Assembly: GCA_022844015.1 (NCBI GenBank)
Contig: JALHMO010000046.1
Span: 1 to 41,509, forward strand
Origin: Reyranella sp.
GTDB taxonomy: Bacteria > Pseudomonadota > Alphaproteobacteria > Reyranellales > Reyranellaceae
Reading direction: 5' to 3'
Length of the DNA: 41,509 nt
Shown here piece after piece: positions 28,527 through 37,856 of this stretch. The position numbers and the translations under genes were made by a program. Position 1 is the first letter of the stretch. Every line of letters starts with the position of its first letter. The notes under the pieces are model-generated. The model saw nothing but the letters and a program-made list of their open reading frames with translations, had not been told where the DNA came from and searched no databases.

Positions 28527-29513
28527 TCAGACGCCTGTCCGGTCGGTGTAGTTGGCGTCGAGCCGGCCGTTGAAGTAGTCGCCATATCGGATGGCGGCGT
28601 ATCGCGACGCCCCCGTAGCTTCCCGGAAATGCTCGAGCGTGCTGATCTCGGTATCGAGGTTGGGATCGAAAAAGTACCCGATCGAGTAACGATCCCTGTC
28701 GGGCGAGGCATTGATCACGCGATGAGGCGTCGAGTTGAACCTGTCGTTGGTCCATCGCGCCAGGATGTCCCCGATATTGACGACGAAGGTATCCGGCACG
28801 AACGGCACCGGCCGCCAGGCGCCATCCGGCAGTCGCACCTCGAGTCCGCCCACGCTGTCCTGCGCCAGGATCGTCAGGAACCCGTAGTCGGTATGCGGAT
28901 GGGCGCCGTAGAGATCATCGGGCCGATCGGCCGGCGCCGGCGGGTAGTGGATCAGGCGCAGGCACGTCGCCGGTGGCGAGAACCGTCTGGCGAAGAAATC
29001 GGGCGCCTCGCCGATCGCCATCGAGAAGACTTTCAGCAACCGCATGCCCGTATCGCGCATCGCGGCATCGTAGCGACGCACCGTCTCCTGGAACGCGGCA
29101 TCCTCGGGCCACTGGTTGGGCCCCTGCAGCGGCTGGACCCTGTAGCTCGGGTCGGCCGGATCGACCTCGTGCCGGAGGAAGAAGGATTCGAGCTGATTGG
29201 GGTGTCGCGCCGGCGCGAACCGGGCCGAGGATACAAGCGTCGATCCGGCGAGCGCCTGGTAGCCACGATGCCAGCGGTTGAGCTTGATCCCGAGCTTGTC
29301 CACGAGCGGCAGGGCGTGGAATCGGCGGTTGGCCTCGAACGCCGCATCGATCAGGTCGGACGGCACGCCATGGTTGGCGATGTAGAAGAATCCCGTCGAC
29401 CGGCAGGCGCTCGAGAGCTGCTCTCCAACTCGCGACAGCTCGCTGTCGGCGGCTTCGCGCCAAAGGCTGCCAACATCGATGACAGGAAGTTCACCATCCA
29501 GCAACCGTGCCAT
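28527..29513 (-). CDS. 2OG-Fe(II) oxygenase, isopenicillin N synthase-like
   Basis: A 328-aa non-heme iron oxygenase. The N-terminal DIOX_N-type region ('LPVIDVGSLW', 'STGFFYIANHGVP') is followed by the jelly-roll. The iron triad is H207, D209 ('AHPHTDYGFLTIL') and H264 ('NSTPHRVIN'), and the 2-oxoglutarate anchor is R275-x-S277 ('RDRYSIGYFF'). Such enzymes hydroxylate or oxidise small metabolites, using 2OG and O2. The ATG start follows GAGGAGGG. It stands between the Cys-rich protein gene and the small secreted protein gene, both on the same strand but far enough apart to be separate units. Substrate unknown. Confidence 0.88.
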   Translation of the reverse strand: MARLLDGELPVIDVGSLWREAADSELSRVGEQLSSACRSTGFFYIANHGVPSDLIDAAFEANRRFHALPLVDKLGIKLNRWHRGYQALAGSTLVSSARFAPARHPNQLESFFLRHEVDPADPSYRVQPLQGPNQWPEDAAFQETVRRYDAAMRDTGMRLLKVFSMAIGEAPDFFARRFSPPATCLRLIHYPPAPADRPDDLYGAHPHTDYGFLTILAQDSVGGLEVRLPDGAWRPVPFVPDTFVVNIGDILARWTNDRFNSTPHRVINASPDRDRYSIGYFFDPNLDTEISTLEHFREATGASRYAAIRYGDYFNGRLDANYTDRTGV

Positions 29514-29613
29514 CGGCCTGCCCTCCTCGAGCCACCAATATCATCGAAGGATCGACACCGACCAGGACCGCTTGCCGCATCGTAGAGGCCGATCGCGGCC
29601 ACGTTCTACGGAG

Positions 29614-30048
29614 CTATTTTTGCCGCTTCCAGGTATTGGTCGCCGCGACGGCTACGCCGTTGTGGTCTTCGGTATAGAGAATCTCGATCGTATCGGGATC
29701 GACGATCGTGCCTTCGACGACGCCCCGGCCCTTCACGATCAGGCGAAGCTGCTTTCCGTCCGGCGAGATGACGCCGACGACGGGAATGGTTGCGGCGGGC
29801 GACGAATTGGTGCCCCACACGCGATTGCCGTCCTGTCCCTCGATCTTGGTCGTGAACGGTACCTCGGTGAGACGGTTGTCGCCCGCTGGCTTGGCAGCCA
29901 TAGTCGCCGGATGGTGCGTAGCCAAGCCGCTGACAATGCTCTTGCTCGTTCCAACCCAGGTGCCTTTCATGTCGAACGATTGAGCGCTTGCTGCGCCCGT
30001 CCCGGTGACGAGCGCGACAAGGCAAAGCAGCGACGAACGGTTGAGCAT
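29614..30048 (-). CDS. Small secreted hypothetical protein
   Basis: A 144-aa protein with a signal peptide (about 5-23, 'LLCLVALVTGTGAASAQS') and a beta-rich mature domain ('FDMKGTWVGTSKSIVSG', 'LRLIVKGRGVVEGTIVDPDTIEILYTED'). This layout is typical of small lipocalin-like or 'GTW' domain periplasmic proteins; no cofactor residues stand out. The ATG at 30048 is preceded by AGGAAGGAAAAA. It is divergent from the amidotransferase gene. No function can be given. Confidence 0.75.
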   Translation of the reverse strand: MLNRSSLLCLVALVTGTGAASAQSFDMKGTWVGTSKSIVSGLATHHPATMAAKPAGDNRLTEVPFTTKIEGQDGNRVWGTNSSPAATIPVVGVISPDGKQLRLIVKGRGVVEGTIVDPDTIEILYTEDHNGVAVAATNTWKRQK

Positions 30049-30232
30049 GAAATTTTTCCTTCCTTTGCTGGTCAGGCTTGCCGCTACCTTCCACGACCCA
30101 TCGCGCCTGATCAATACGAGGAAGGATCGATAGCGAGCATACCACCCTCTCGCGGTGGCAAATTAAGTCAAGTTGCCTCGAATCTGTCAGACATGGCAGG
30201 CTGGCACACCGGCGGATCGAGGAGAAGGCGTG

Positions 30233-30961
30233 ATGCGCGTCGCGGTCGTCGAGAACATGGAGAACACGTATCTCGGCACCCTGGGCCGGGCCCTGGACGA
30301 TGCCGGCGCCCGGCTCGACTGGTTTCGCCCCTGGCAGAACGGCGCCTTGCCGTCAGGCATCCACGAGCATGACGCCCTGATCGTGCTCGGTGGAAAGCAG
30401 AGCGCGGTCGACGACGACGCCTACCCTTATCTTCCCCTCCTCGCCGGATTGATGCGCCAGTTCGGCGATGCCGAAAAGCCGGTCCTCGGGATCTGTCTCG
30501 GGGCACAATTGCTCGCACGCGCCTATGGCGGAGAAAACCTTATCGGCGGTGCCCGCGAGTTCGCCTGGACGACGCTCGATGTCACCCCGGAGGGCGCGTC
30601 CGATCCGCTGTTCGCCGAGCTCGGCACGCGCTTCGACAGCTTCCATTGGCACGTCGATACGTTCTCCCTGCCCGACAACGCCGTACCGCTCGTTTCCGGC
30701 TCCGTCGTTCCCAACCAGTGTTTCCGCATCGGCCGGGCCGCCTATGGCGCCCAGTTCCACTTCGAGGCCAGTGTGGAGGTCGTCGACGCCTGGCTGATCG
30801 AGTATCGCCATGTCGCCGAGCGGGTCGCGCCGGGCTGGCTCGAGCGCTATCCGGAATTTGTTGCCCGGCATGCGGCTGCGGCGGATCGGGCTGGCGATGC
30901 AATTGCCCGCGCCTTCGTGCGACGCATTCGGTCCACCGAGGACGCCGAAGCAGCCGGCTGA
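30233..30961 (+). CDS. Class I glutamine amidotransferase domain protein
   Basis: A 242-aa stand-alone class I GATase (GMP synthase amidotransferase-like). The catalytic triad is visible: C88 in 'GICLGAQLLARAYGG', H176 and E178 in 'GAQFHFEASVE'. The N-terminus 'MRVAVVENMENTYLGTLGRAL' starts the Rossmann-like fold. Such free-standing members hydrolyse gamma-glutamyl amides or supply ammonia to an unlinked partner. GGAGAAGG precedes the ATG by about 5 bases. A broken copy of its 5' end lies at 27910-27972. Partner enzyme not seen. Confidence 0.88.
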   Translation: MRVAVVENMENTYLGTLGRALDDAGARLDWFRPWQNGALPSGIHEHDALIVLGGKQSAVDDDAYPYLPLLAGLMRQFGDAEKPVLGICLGAQLLARAYGGENLIGGAREFAWTTLDVTPEGASDPLFAELGTRFDSFHWHVDTFSLPDNAVPLVSGSVVPNQCFRIGRAAYGAQFHFEASVEVVDAWLIEYRHVAERVAPGWLERYPEFVARHAAAADRAGDAIARAFVRRIRSTEDAEAAG

Positions 30962-31055
30962 CGTCTCAAGTACTGCGATCATCGCTGTCTTTCGGGACTG
31001 TTCATCCCCGTCCATAGGGCGTAGATTCTCCCAGCGAACGGGGAGTTGCGGAGCA

Positions 31056-31556
31056 GTGGCGAGCTCTTACCTCATCTATCGTCCGCGCGAGGGAACCGTC
31101 TCCGGCGTCGTTGCCGGCAGGCCGATCCGGCTGACCACCTTCCGAACTCCAGTTGCCATGACCTTGGAAGCTTGGCGTGCAGCTGACCGGTCCCGCGGAA
31201 CCAGCGCTCCTCACGTCACGCAGTGGGATCATTTGCATGAGTTCCGGCCAGGCGGGGGGTCGGCGGGGCCGGCCGGAACGAGACTGACGATTGCCGATAG
31301 CGCCCCATTCGAGATTTTCGACTATCCGGGAGAATACGCCCAACGCTTCGACGGCGTTGACCCCGCAGGCGCGCAGGCCAGGCATCGGCACCACGCGCGT
31401 GTCGTGCAGGTCAATCCGGCAAGTCGCCACGCATTTGCCATTCATGGTCTGCCGCCATGCGGCGACCCGCGCTGCATCGTAGCGGTCGACGCGTGGGAGC
31501 TTCTGTTCACAGCGCTCATGTCGACGAAGCAGGTCTCGTTCGTCGTCGAGCTTTGA
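31056..31556 (+). CDS. VgrG-like fragment or orphan hypothetical protein
   Basis: A possible 166-aa product from GTG 31056 (GGGGAG upstream). Residues about 55-105 resemble the gp27-like region of type VI secretion VgrG spikes: 'HVTQWDHLHEFR', then 'FEIFDYPGEYAQRFDGVDPAG' (D89-G100). The flanking parts, especially after residue 110, do not continue the VgrG fold clearly and the gp5 needle domain is absent. No other type VI gene is in the window. It is best read as a degraded VgrG remnant, or a small protein grown from one. Base composition is milder than in neighbouring genes. It converges on the RND permease gene. Confidence 0.5.
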   Translation: MASSYLIYRPREGTVSGVVAGRPIRLTTFRTPVAMTLEAWRAADRSRGTSAPHVTQWDHLHEFRPGGGSAGPAGTRLTIADSAPFEIFDYPGEYAQRFDGVDPAGAQARHRHHARVVQVNPASRHAFAIHGLPPCGDPRCIVAVDAWELLFTALMSTKQVSFVVEL

Positions 31557-31641
31557 CCCTAAGGTCGAGGCGGCCGCTCGTGCGAGGTCGGGGTGGGACG
31601 AAACTGGAAAGGCGCGGGCTTTCGCATCGCCGCCGCGGCGA

Positions 31642-34600
31642 TCACCCGCCCTCCCCCGGCGCGGGCGAAGGCCGATCGAAGGTCCCGGCGGGCGCGCCCG
31701 CCTCCTTCGCCGGTGTCTTCCTGGCCGGCGTCAGCAAGCGGAAGAAGACGGGCACGAACAGGATGGCGACGAAGGTGGCCGCGAGCATGCCGCCGATCAC
31801 GCCGGTGCCGATCGAGTGTCGGCTGGCCGAGCCGGCGCCGGTGCTGATGGCGAGCGGCAGCACTCCCAGCACGAAGGCGAGCGAGGTCATGACGATCGGC
31901 CGGAAGCGCAGGCGGGCAGCCTTGATCGCGGCGTCGTACACCGTGGCCCCCTGGCGATGGCGCTGGGCGGCGAACTCGATGATCAGGATGGCGTTCTTGG
32001 CAGCGAGGCCGATCAGCGTGACGAGCCCGATCTGGAAGTAGACGTCGTTGTCGAGGCCGCGCCACCAGATCGCGAGCAGCGCGCCCAGCACCGCGAACGG
32101 CACGGCGGTCAGCACGGCGAGCGGCAGCGACCAGCGCTCGTACTGTGCCGCCAGGATCAGGAACACCATGACCAGGCCGAACACGAAGCCGAGCTGGCCG
32201 GAGCCCGCGGTGGCGAGTTCCTGAAAAGCCGAGCCGATCCAGCCGATCGTGAAGTCCCGCGACACCGTGCTGGCGACAACCTCGCGCATGGCGGCGATCG
32301 CCTGGCCCGAGGAGTAACCGGGCGCCGGGCCACCGATCACCTTGGCCGCGGGGAAGATGTTGAAGCGCTCGACGGCGTCAGGCCCGAGGGTGCGCGTGAA
32401 GGTCACCAGCTCGCTCAACGGCACCATGACGTTGTTGTCGGAGCGCACGAAGACGTGGCGCATGTCGTCCGGCTTCTCGCGGTAGTCGGCCTCCGACGAC
32501 AGGCTCACGCGATAGGTCCTGCCGAACAGCGAGAAGTCGTTGACGTAGAGGCTGCCGAACGAGCTCTGCATGGTGTCGAAGATGGCGTTGATCGGGATGC
32601 CCAGCGCGCGCGCCTTGTCGCGATCGACGTCGATGCGGTACTGCGGCACGCTGGTCGTGAAGGTGGTCTGCACGCCGCGCAGCTCGGGCCGCTGGTTGGC
32701 CGCCGCGACCACCTTGTTGACCGCCTCGCCCAGCCCGGTGAGCGGGCCGCCCGAGCGGTCCTGCAGGAAGAACTCGAAGCCGCCGGTGACGCTGATGCCG
32801 ATAATCGGCGGCGGGTTGAAGCCGATGACGATGCCGTCCTTGAACCTGGCGTTGATGCGGGCAAGTGCCGGCGCGACGTTGCGGGCATCCTGCGCCGCAT
32901 CCTTGCGCTGCGACCAGTCCTTCAGGGTCACGAACGAGATGCCGGAGTTGGTCTTGAGCGCGCGCGACAGGAGGTCGAAGCCCGAGAAGGTGACGACGTT
33001 GGCGACCGCCGGGTTCTCGAGCAGCGCGTTGGTCGCCTCCTTCGTCACCTCGCGCGTGCGCGCGATCGCGGCAGCGGGCGGCAGGATCGTCACCATGAAG
33101 ACGTAGCCCTGGTCCTCCGCTGGCACGAGGCTGCCCGGGATGCGCTGGAACAGGGCCCAGGTCGCCCCGAGCACGAGGACGAAGCCGGCGACCCCCAGCA
33201 CGGTGTGCCGCAGCAGGAAGCCGACGCCGCCGGTGTACCGCTCGGTCACCCAGGCGAAGAAGCGATTGAAGAGGGCGAATGGCGCCCACGGCTTGGCGTG
33301 CGTCGGCTTGAGGATTAGCGCTGCCAGCGCCGGCGTCAGCGTCAGCGCCACGATCCCGGAGATCACCACCGACACCGAGATGGTGACCGCGAACTGGCGA
33401 TAGAGCTCTCCCGCCAGGCCGCCCAGGAACGACACCGGGATGAAGACCGCGCACAGCACCAGCACGATGGCGACAACCGGCCCTGTCACCTCCTGCATCG
33501 CCTGGATGGCGGCCTCGCGTGGCGACTTGCCGGTGGTCGCCATGATGCGTTCGACGTTCTCCAGCACGACGATCGCGTCGTCGACCACGATGCCGATCGC
33601 CAGCACCAGCCCGAACAGGGTCAGGAGGTTGATCGAGAAGCCCAGCAGGTACATGCCGGCGAAGGTGCCGATGATCGACACCGGGATGGCGATCACCGGG
33701 ATGATCATCGCCCGCACGCTCTGCAGGAACAGGAATACCACCAGCACGACCAGCAGGATCGCCTCGACGAAGGTGATGGCGACCTCCTGGATCGAGACCT
33801 CGACGAATCGCGTGGTGTCGAACGGGATGTCGTAGCGCAGGCCGACGGGGAAACGCTTCGAGATCCGCTCCATCGTCTCGCGCACCGTGGCGGCGACCGC
33901 GAGCGCATTGGCGCCGGGCTGCAGGTAGACCGCGATCGGCACCGCCGGCGCGCCGTTGAAGGTGCCGGAGAAGCCGTAGAGCAGCGCGCCCAGCTCGACC
34001 CGCGCCACGTCCTTCAGCCGGAGCGCCCCGCCATTCTCCTCGGAGCGGATGATGATGTCCTCGAACTGCGTGCGGTCGACCAGCCGCGGCGGCGTCGTCA
34101 CCGAGTAGGTGAAGACCTGCGGGTTGGTCATCGGCTCCTCGCCGAAGCGGCCGGCGGCGAACTGCTGGTTCTGCTCGCGGATCACGGCGGCGACGTCGGC
34201 CGGGGTCAGGTTGAACTGCGCGAGCTTGTCGGGCCTCAGCCAGATGCGCATCGAGTAGTCCGAGGCGCCGAACAGCGCCGCATCGCCGACGCCCGGCAGG
34301 CGGCGGATCTCGTCCAGCACGTTCACCAGCGCATAGTTGCTGATGTAGATCGTGTCGTAGCGGTTGTCCGGCGACGACATCGTCATCACCTGCAGGATCG
34401 ACGTCGAGCGCTTCTGCACGACGACGCCCTGGCGCGCGACCTCGGCCGGCAGGAGAGGCTGGGCGCGCTGCACGCGGTTGCTCACGTTGATGGCGTTCTG
34501 GTCGGGATTGGTGCCGATCTCGAAGGTCACCGTGAGGTTCATCGTGCCCGAGCCGGTCGAGGTCGACTGCATGTAGAGCATGCGCTCGACGCCGTTGATC

Positions 34601-34806
34601 TGCTGCTCGAGCGGCGCCGCCACGCTCTGGGCGACCGTCTCGGCGGTGGCGCCGGGATAGGTCGCCGAGACGACGATGTCCGGCGGCACGATCTGCGGAT
34701 ATTGCGAGATCGGCAGCGCGCGTATGGAGACCAGGCCGGCCAGCACGATCACGATCGACAGGACCGAGGCGAAGACCGGCCGGTCGATGAAGAATTTCGA
34801 GATCAC
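31642..34806 (-). CDS. AcrB/MexB-type HAE1 RND efflux permease
   Basis: A 1054-aa multidrug-type RND pump. It opens '[24 protein letters not shown]' (TM1), then '[19 protein letters not shown]'. The TM4 proton relay '[18 protein letters not shown]' holds the paired Asp, and TM10 has the conserved Lys in '[13 protein letters not shown]'. These residues mark the drug/lipid-exporting HAE1 group. The GTG start overlaps the stop of the adaptor gene (34803-34806, GTGA), so the two are translationally coupled. The C-terminal tail after TM12 is Ala/Pro-rich and ends near 'APGEGG'. There is no TetR-type regulator or outer-membrane factor next to it, so control and channel must lie elsewhere. Confidence 0.93.
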   Translation of the reverse strand: MISKFFIDRPVFASVLSIVIVLAGLVSIRALPISQYPQIVPPDIVVSATYPGATAETVAQSVAAPLEQQINGVERMLYMQSTSTGSGTMNLTVTFEIGTNPDQNAINVSNRVQRAQPLLPAEVARQGVVVQKRSTSILQVMTMSSPDNRYDTIYISNYALVNVLDEIRRLPGVGDAALFGASDYSMRIWLRPDKLAQFNLTPADVAAVIREQNQQFAAGRFGEEPMTNPQVFTYSVTTPPRLVDRTQFEDIIIRSEENGGALRLKDVARVELGALLYGFSGTFNGAPAVPIAVYLQPGANALAVAATVRETMERISKRFPVGLRYDIPFDTTRFVEVSIQEVAITFVEAILLVVLVVFLFLQSVRAMIIPVIAIPVSIIGTFAGMYLLGFSINLLTLFGLVLAIGIVVDDAIVVLENVERIMATTGKSPREAAIQAMQEVTGPVVAIVLVLCAVFIPVSFLGGLAGELYRQFAVTISVSVVISGIVALTLTPALAALILKPTHAKPWAPFALFNRFFAWVTERYTGGVGFLLRHTVLGVAGFVLVLGATWALFQRIPGSLVPAEDQGYVFMVTILPPAAAIARTREVTKEATNALLENPAVANVVTFSGFDLLSRALKTNSGISFVTLKDWSQRKDAAQDARNVAPALARINARFKDGIVIGFNPPPIIGISVTGGFEFFLQDRSGGPLTGLGEAVNKVVAAANQRPELRGVQTTFTTSVPQYRIDVDRDKARALGIPINAIFDTMQSSFGSLYVNDFSLFGRTYRVSLSSEADYREKPDDMRHVFVRSDNNVMVPLSELVTFTRTLGPDAVERFNIFPAAKVIGGPAPGYSSGQAIAAMREVVASTVSRDFTIGWIGSAFQELATAGSGQLGFVFGLVMVFLILAAQYERWSLPLAVLTAVPFAVLGALLAIWWRGLDNDVYFQIGLVTLIGLAAKNAILIIEFAAQRHRQGATVYDAAIKAARLRFRPIVMTSLAFVLGVLPLAISTGAGSASRHSIGTGVIGGMLAATFVAILFVPVFFRLLTPARKTPAKEAGAPAGTFDRPSPAPGEGG

Positions 34807-35987
34807 GGCTTGCCGCCGGCGGCCGATTGCCCGGCCTCTTTCGGGGCCGCCGCGGGGACCGGCTTCACGACGTTGCCCGGCCGCACGCGGATCACGCCGT
34901 CGACGACGATGCGGTCGCCTTCCTTGAGGCCCTTGCGCACGATGAAGCCGTTGTCGAGCTCGCGGAAGATGCGCACCTGGCGGGCGCGCGCCACCAGGTC
35001 CGGCTCGATCGCGTAGACGAAGGCGCCGAGCGGGCCCTGCGAGATCGCGGCCTTGGGCACCACGATGGCATTGCGCAGCACGATGCCGGTCAGCTTCACG
35101 CGCACGAACTGCCCCGGCAGCAGGGCGCCGTCGCCGTTGGGGAACATGGCGCGGATCAGGATCGTGCCCGTGCGCGGATCGATGGTGCGCGAGCGCATGT
35201 CGATCGTGCCGAGCTGCGGATACACCGCGCCGTCGCCGAACTGCAGCTCGACCTTGACGGTCTCGGGGTCGAACAGCTCACCGTCCGGCCGCTCGACCTC
35301 CTGGAGCTGGCGCATCTCCCCCTCCGTGAAGGTGAAATACACGTAGGCCGGGTCGAGCTGGGTGATTGTCGTCAGCACCGTCTGCTGGGCCTGGATCAGG
35401 GTGCCCTCGGCCGGCGCGACAAGACTGGTCGGGCCGGTGACCGGCGCCTTGATGGTGGTGAACTCGAGATTGAGCCGGGCCGTCAGCACGTCGGCCGCGG
35501 TCGACTGGACGGCAGCGCGCGCCTGGTCACGGGCTGCGATGGCGTCCTCGAGGTTCTTCTGGGTCGCGACCTTCTGCGACGCCAGGCCTTCGACGCGCTT
35601 GTAGTTTTCCTCCGCCTGGACCAGGGACGCCTTCGCCTGGGCGGCCTGGGCGGTGGCGCGCGACAGGGCCGCCTCGTAGGTGCGTGGATCGATGCGGAAC
35701 AGCACCTCGCCTGCCTTGACGATGGCGCCTTCCTGGAACTCGCGCTTCCGCAGCACGCCGCTCACCTGGGCGCGAATCTCGACGGCGCGGAAGCTGGAGA
35801 CGCGGCCGGAGAACTCGAGCGGCAGCGGGACGTTGGCCGTCTTCAGCTCGACCACGCCGACCTCGGGCGGCGGCGGCGCCTGTGGCGCAGCCTGCTTCGC
35901 GGGCGGCTGCTTCCACCACAACACTCCCGCCGCGACCACCGCCACGAAGCCACAGGTCGCTGCGATACGCCAAATCCAGGCTCGCAC
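34803..35987 (-). CDS. AcrA/MexA-type RND periplasmic adaptor
   Basis: A 394-aa membrane fusion protein. An N-terminal anchor ('[21 protein letters not shown]', about 4-24, no lipobox Cys) is followed by a Pro-rich linker, barrel-sandwich '[20 protein letters not shown]', the alpha-hairpin (about 105-180, '[27 protein letters not shown]') and the returning lipoyl half '[19 protein letters not shown]', then beta-barrel and membrane-proximal domains. It partners the permease downstream. The GTG start at 35987 has GAAGGGG 5-6 bases before it. A 115-bp gap separates it from the LLM gene upstream, which probably holds the promoter of the pump operon. Confidence 0.92.
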   Translation of the reverse strand: MRAWIWRIAATCGFVAVVAAGVLWWKQPPAKQAAPQAPPPPEVGVVELKTANVPLPLEFSGRVSSFRAVEIRAQVSGVLRKREFQEGAIVKAGEVLFRIDPRTYEAALSRATAQAAQAKASLVQAEENYKRVEGLASQKVATQKNLEDAIAARDQARAAVQSTAADVLTARLNLEFTTIKAPVTGPTSLVAPAEGTLIQAQQTVLTTITQLDPAYVYFTFTEGEMRQLQEVERPDGELFDPETVKVELQFGDGAVYPQLGTIDMRSRTIDPRTGTILIRAMFPNGDGALLPGQFVRVKLTGIVLRNAIVVPKAAISQGPLGAFVYAIEPDLVARARQVRIFRELDNGFIVRKGLKEGDRIVVDGVIRVRPGNVVKPVPAAAPKEAGQSAAGGKP

Positions 35988-36104
35988 GAGAACCCCTTCA
36001 CGCGTTCATGTCCCGGCCGCCGGCACCGCAGCCCCCATGGGGTCGCGTCCCGGCTCAGGCCGTTCGCACACCGAGACCTGTTATCCTATGGCAGGCGGGC
36101 CGTC

Positions 36105-37130
36105 TCAAGCGCCGCCGAAGCGTGCCCTCAGCCGGGGCGCGACATCGCGGGCATAGCGCTCGAGGCTCGCGCTCATGTCGTCGGGCCGCATGCCGGGCGG
36201 CACCGCCCACGACACGATATCGGTCAACCCGTGCGCCTCGATGAAGGCCGACAGCTCGGCCACGCAGTGATCGACGTTGCCGACCACCCAGGTCTGCGGG
36301 ATGCGCTCGGTCTCGACGATGCCGGCGACGCCGCCGTGCCCGCCCGCCTCCTCGCGGAACCGATTGTAGATCTCCATGCGCCGCCGCTCGGCGATACGGA
36401 CGGCGGCCCAGTCGCGCTCGCGGTCGTCGGTGACCAGGCACGAGCGGATGATGCCGATGCGGAACGACGCCGGATCGCGTCCGTCGGCTCGCACCTGCTT
36501 CGTCCAGGCATCGAGCGACTGCGCCCGCGGTCCCTGCGGCAACAGGTTGGCGCCGAAGCGCGCCGCCCTGAGGGCACCGGGCTCCGACATCGCCGCCACC
36601 CACAGCGGCGGCCCGCCGGGCTGCACGTAGCCCGGCGTGATGGTGACGTCGGCGAAGGTGTAGCGCTTGCCCTCGAAGCTGAACTTCTCGCCGGTGAAGG
36701 CCAGCTTCAGCACGGCGATGCCTTCGTCGGTCAGCGACACCCGGCGCGACACCGGCAGGCCGAAGCCGCGGAACTCGTGCGGCGCATAACCCATGCCGAC
36801 GCCGATCTCGACCCGCCCACCGCTGATGTTGTCGAGCACCGCCAGGTCCTCGGCGAGGCGGATCGGATGGTTGAACGGCAGCAGGCAGACGTCGCAGGAG
36901 AAGCGCACGTGCCGGGTTCGCGCCGCCATCGCCGCGGCGACCGGGATCCATGACGGCAGGTAACCGTCCTCGACGAAGTGATGCTCGGTGAACCACACGA
37001 GATCGAGGCCCAGCCCATCGAGCCAGGCCACCTGGTCCATGATCGCGGCGTAGAGCGCCTGGTGGCTCAGGCCGGACTCGACAGGGTTGCGGAAATCGTA
37101 GGCGACGCCCAGGCGAAGCGGCTTGCCCAT
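36105..37130 (-). CDS. LLM class flavin-dependent oxidoreductase (second)
   Basis: A 341-aa luciferase-like TIM-barrel oxidoreductase, distinct from the one at 16274-17275. It shows 'VWFTEHHFVEDGYLPSW' (the conserved 'EHH' of the alkanal-type branch), 'LAEDLAVLDNISGGRVEIGVGMGYAPHEF', and 'GPPLWVAAMS'. Uses reduced flavin (or F420) on an unknown organic substrate. The ATG start has GAGGGAGG upstream. It may be transcribed separately from the pump genes that follow. Confidence 0.87.
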   Translation of the reverse strand: MGKPLRLGVAYDFRNPVESGLSHQALYAAIMDQVAWLDGLGLDLVWFTEHHFVEDGYLPSWIPVAAAMAARTRHVRFSCDVCLLPFNHPIRLAEDLAVLDNISGGRVEIGVGMGYAPHEFRGFGLPVSRRVSLTDEGIAVLKLAFTGEKFSFEGKRYTFADVTITPGYVQPGGPPLWVAAMSEPGALRAARFGANLLPQGPRAQSLDAWTKQVRADGRDPASFRIGIIRSCLVTDDRERDWAAVRIAERRRMEIYNRFREEAGGHGGVAGIVETERIPQTWVVGNVDHCVAELSAFIEAHGLTDIVSWAVPPGMRPDDMSASLERYARDVAPRLRARFGGA

Positions 37131-37332
37131 TGCTCTCGATCCTCCCTCGGGCCGCTTGCCTGCAGCCTCGTTTGCACAGCACTCCCTTGGAGCGCGACCA
37201 TTCCGTGACCACTAACGATGCTGTGCTCGATCGGCAACAAGACCGGCTCGTGCCCCGCACCGGCGCCGCGGTGTCGCAACCGCCGGCGGATGATGCCGTT
37301 CTCCACTGTACGATCGATGACGAGGAGGATTC

Positions 37333-37512
37333 ATGAAACCGATCATCGCGGCGGCCATGGCCTTGGCCGCAGCCCTGTCAGCGTGCAGCTATACCGAGAC
37401 TCGCTCGGTTCAGCCGGTGCCGGCGACGACAGCTGTCGTCACCCCGGCGCCGGCCGTCACCGCGACGACCTACACGACCCCCGAGACCACGACCACGGTC
37501 TACACGCGCTGA
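37333..37512 (+). CDS. Tiny lipoprotein
   Basis: A 59-aa product with a classic lipoprotein signal: 'MKPIIAAAMALAAALSACSY', lipobox L-S-A-C with lipidation at Cys18, so it is membrane-anchored after processing. The remaining 40 residues are Thr/Pro/Val-rich and probably disordered. GAGGAGG lies 5-6 bases before the ATG. It is below the usual size cut for gene callers but has all the right signals. Similar small Thr/Pro lipoproteins are common in alphaproteobacteria; their role is unknown. Confidence 0.75.
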   Translation: MKPIIAAAMALAAALSACSYTETRSVQPVPATTAVVTPAPAVTATTYTTPETTTTVYTR

Positions 37513-37520
37513 CGCGCGAT

Positions 37521-37688
37521 ATTCTTGGTCGAAGTACCAACGAATACCTCACCCTGAGGAGCCACGCCGAGCGTGGCGTCTCGAAGGGTTGGCAACAGCC
37601 GTACGTAGCCCGCCCTTCGCGACGCGGCCTGCGGCCGCTCCACAGGGTGAGGATTTCTTTCGTGCTTCAAAGCAAGAAGACGATCACG
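37521..37688. repeat. 168-bp tandem repeat, copy 1 (family A palindrome)
   Basis: First of two head-to-tail copies. It contains CCTCACCCTGAGGAGC, then GTCTCGAAGG, then a closing GCTCCACAGGGTGAGG, the architecture of the element at 12337-12456. It differs from copy 2 at two positions (A for C after the left arm; A for T in the right arm), the latter weakening its stem. Confidence 0.88.
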
Positions 37689-37856
37689 ATTCTTGGTCGA
37701 AGTACCAACGAATACCTCACCCTGAGGAGCCCCGCCGAGCGTGGCGTCTCGAAGGGTTGGCAACAGCCGTACGTAGCCCGCCCTTCGCGACGCGGCCTGC
37801 GGCCGCTCCTCAGGGTGAGGATTTCTTTCGTGCTTCAAAGCAAGAAGACGATCACG
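37689..37856. repeat. 168-bp tandem repeat, copy 2 (family A palindrome)
   Basis: Head-to-tail with copy 1, 166 of 168 bases identical. Here the arms pair perfectly: 37715-37730 against 37805-37820 (16 bp). Its last bases (37852-37856) encode the stop codon of the minus-strand Bug protein gene, so the repeat edge coincides with the gene end. The near identity of the copies points to a recent duplication. Confidence 0.88.

Noticed and set aside
28009..28755. Longer minus-strand frame as a 248-aa protein
   Set aside because: Its first part is antisense shadow of the oxygenase gene region; the signal peptide begins at 28437.
31291..31482. Second frame in the VgrG-like region as a separate small gene
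   Set aside because: It has no start signal or motif; at most it could reflect a frameshift in a decaying VgrG copy.
37521..37856. Tandem repeat as a CRISPR array
   Set aside because: Only two units of 168 bp, nearly identical throughout, without short repeats separated by unique spacers.
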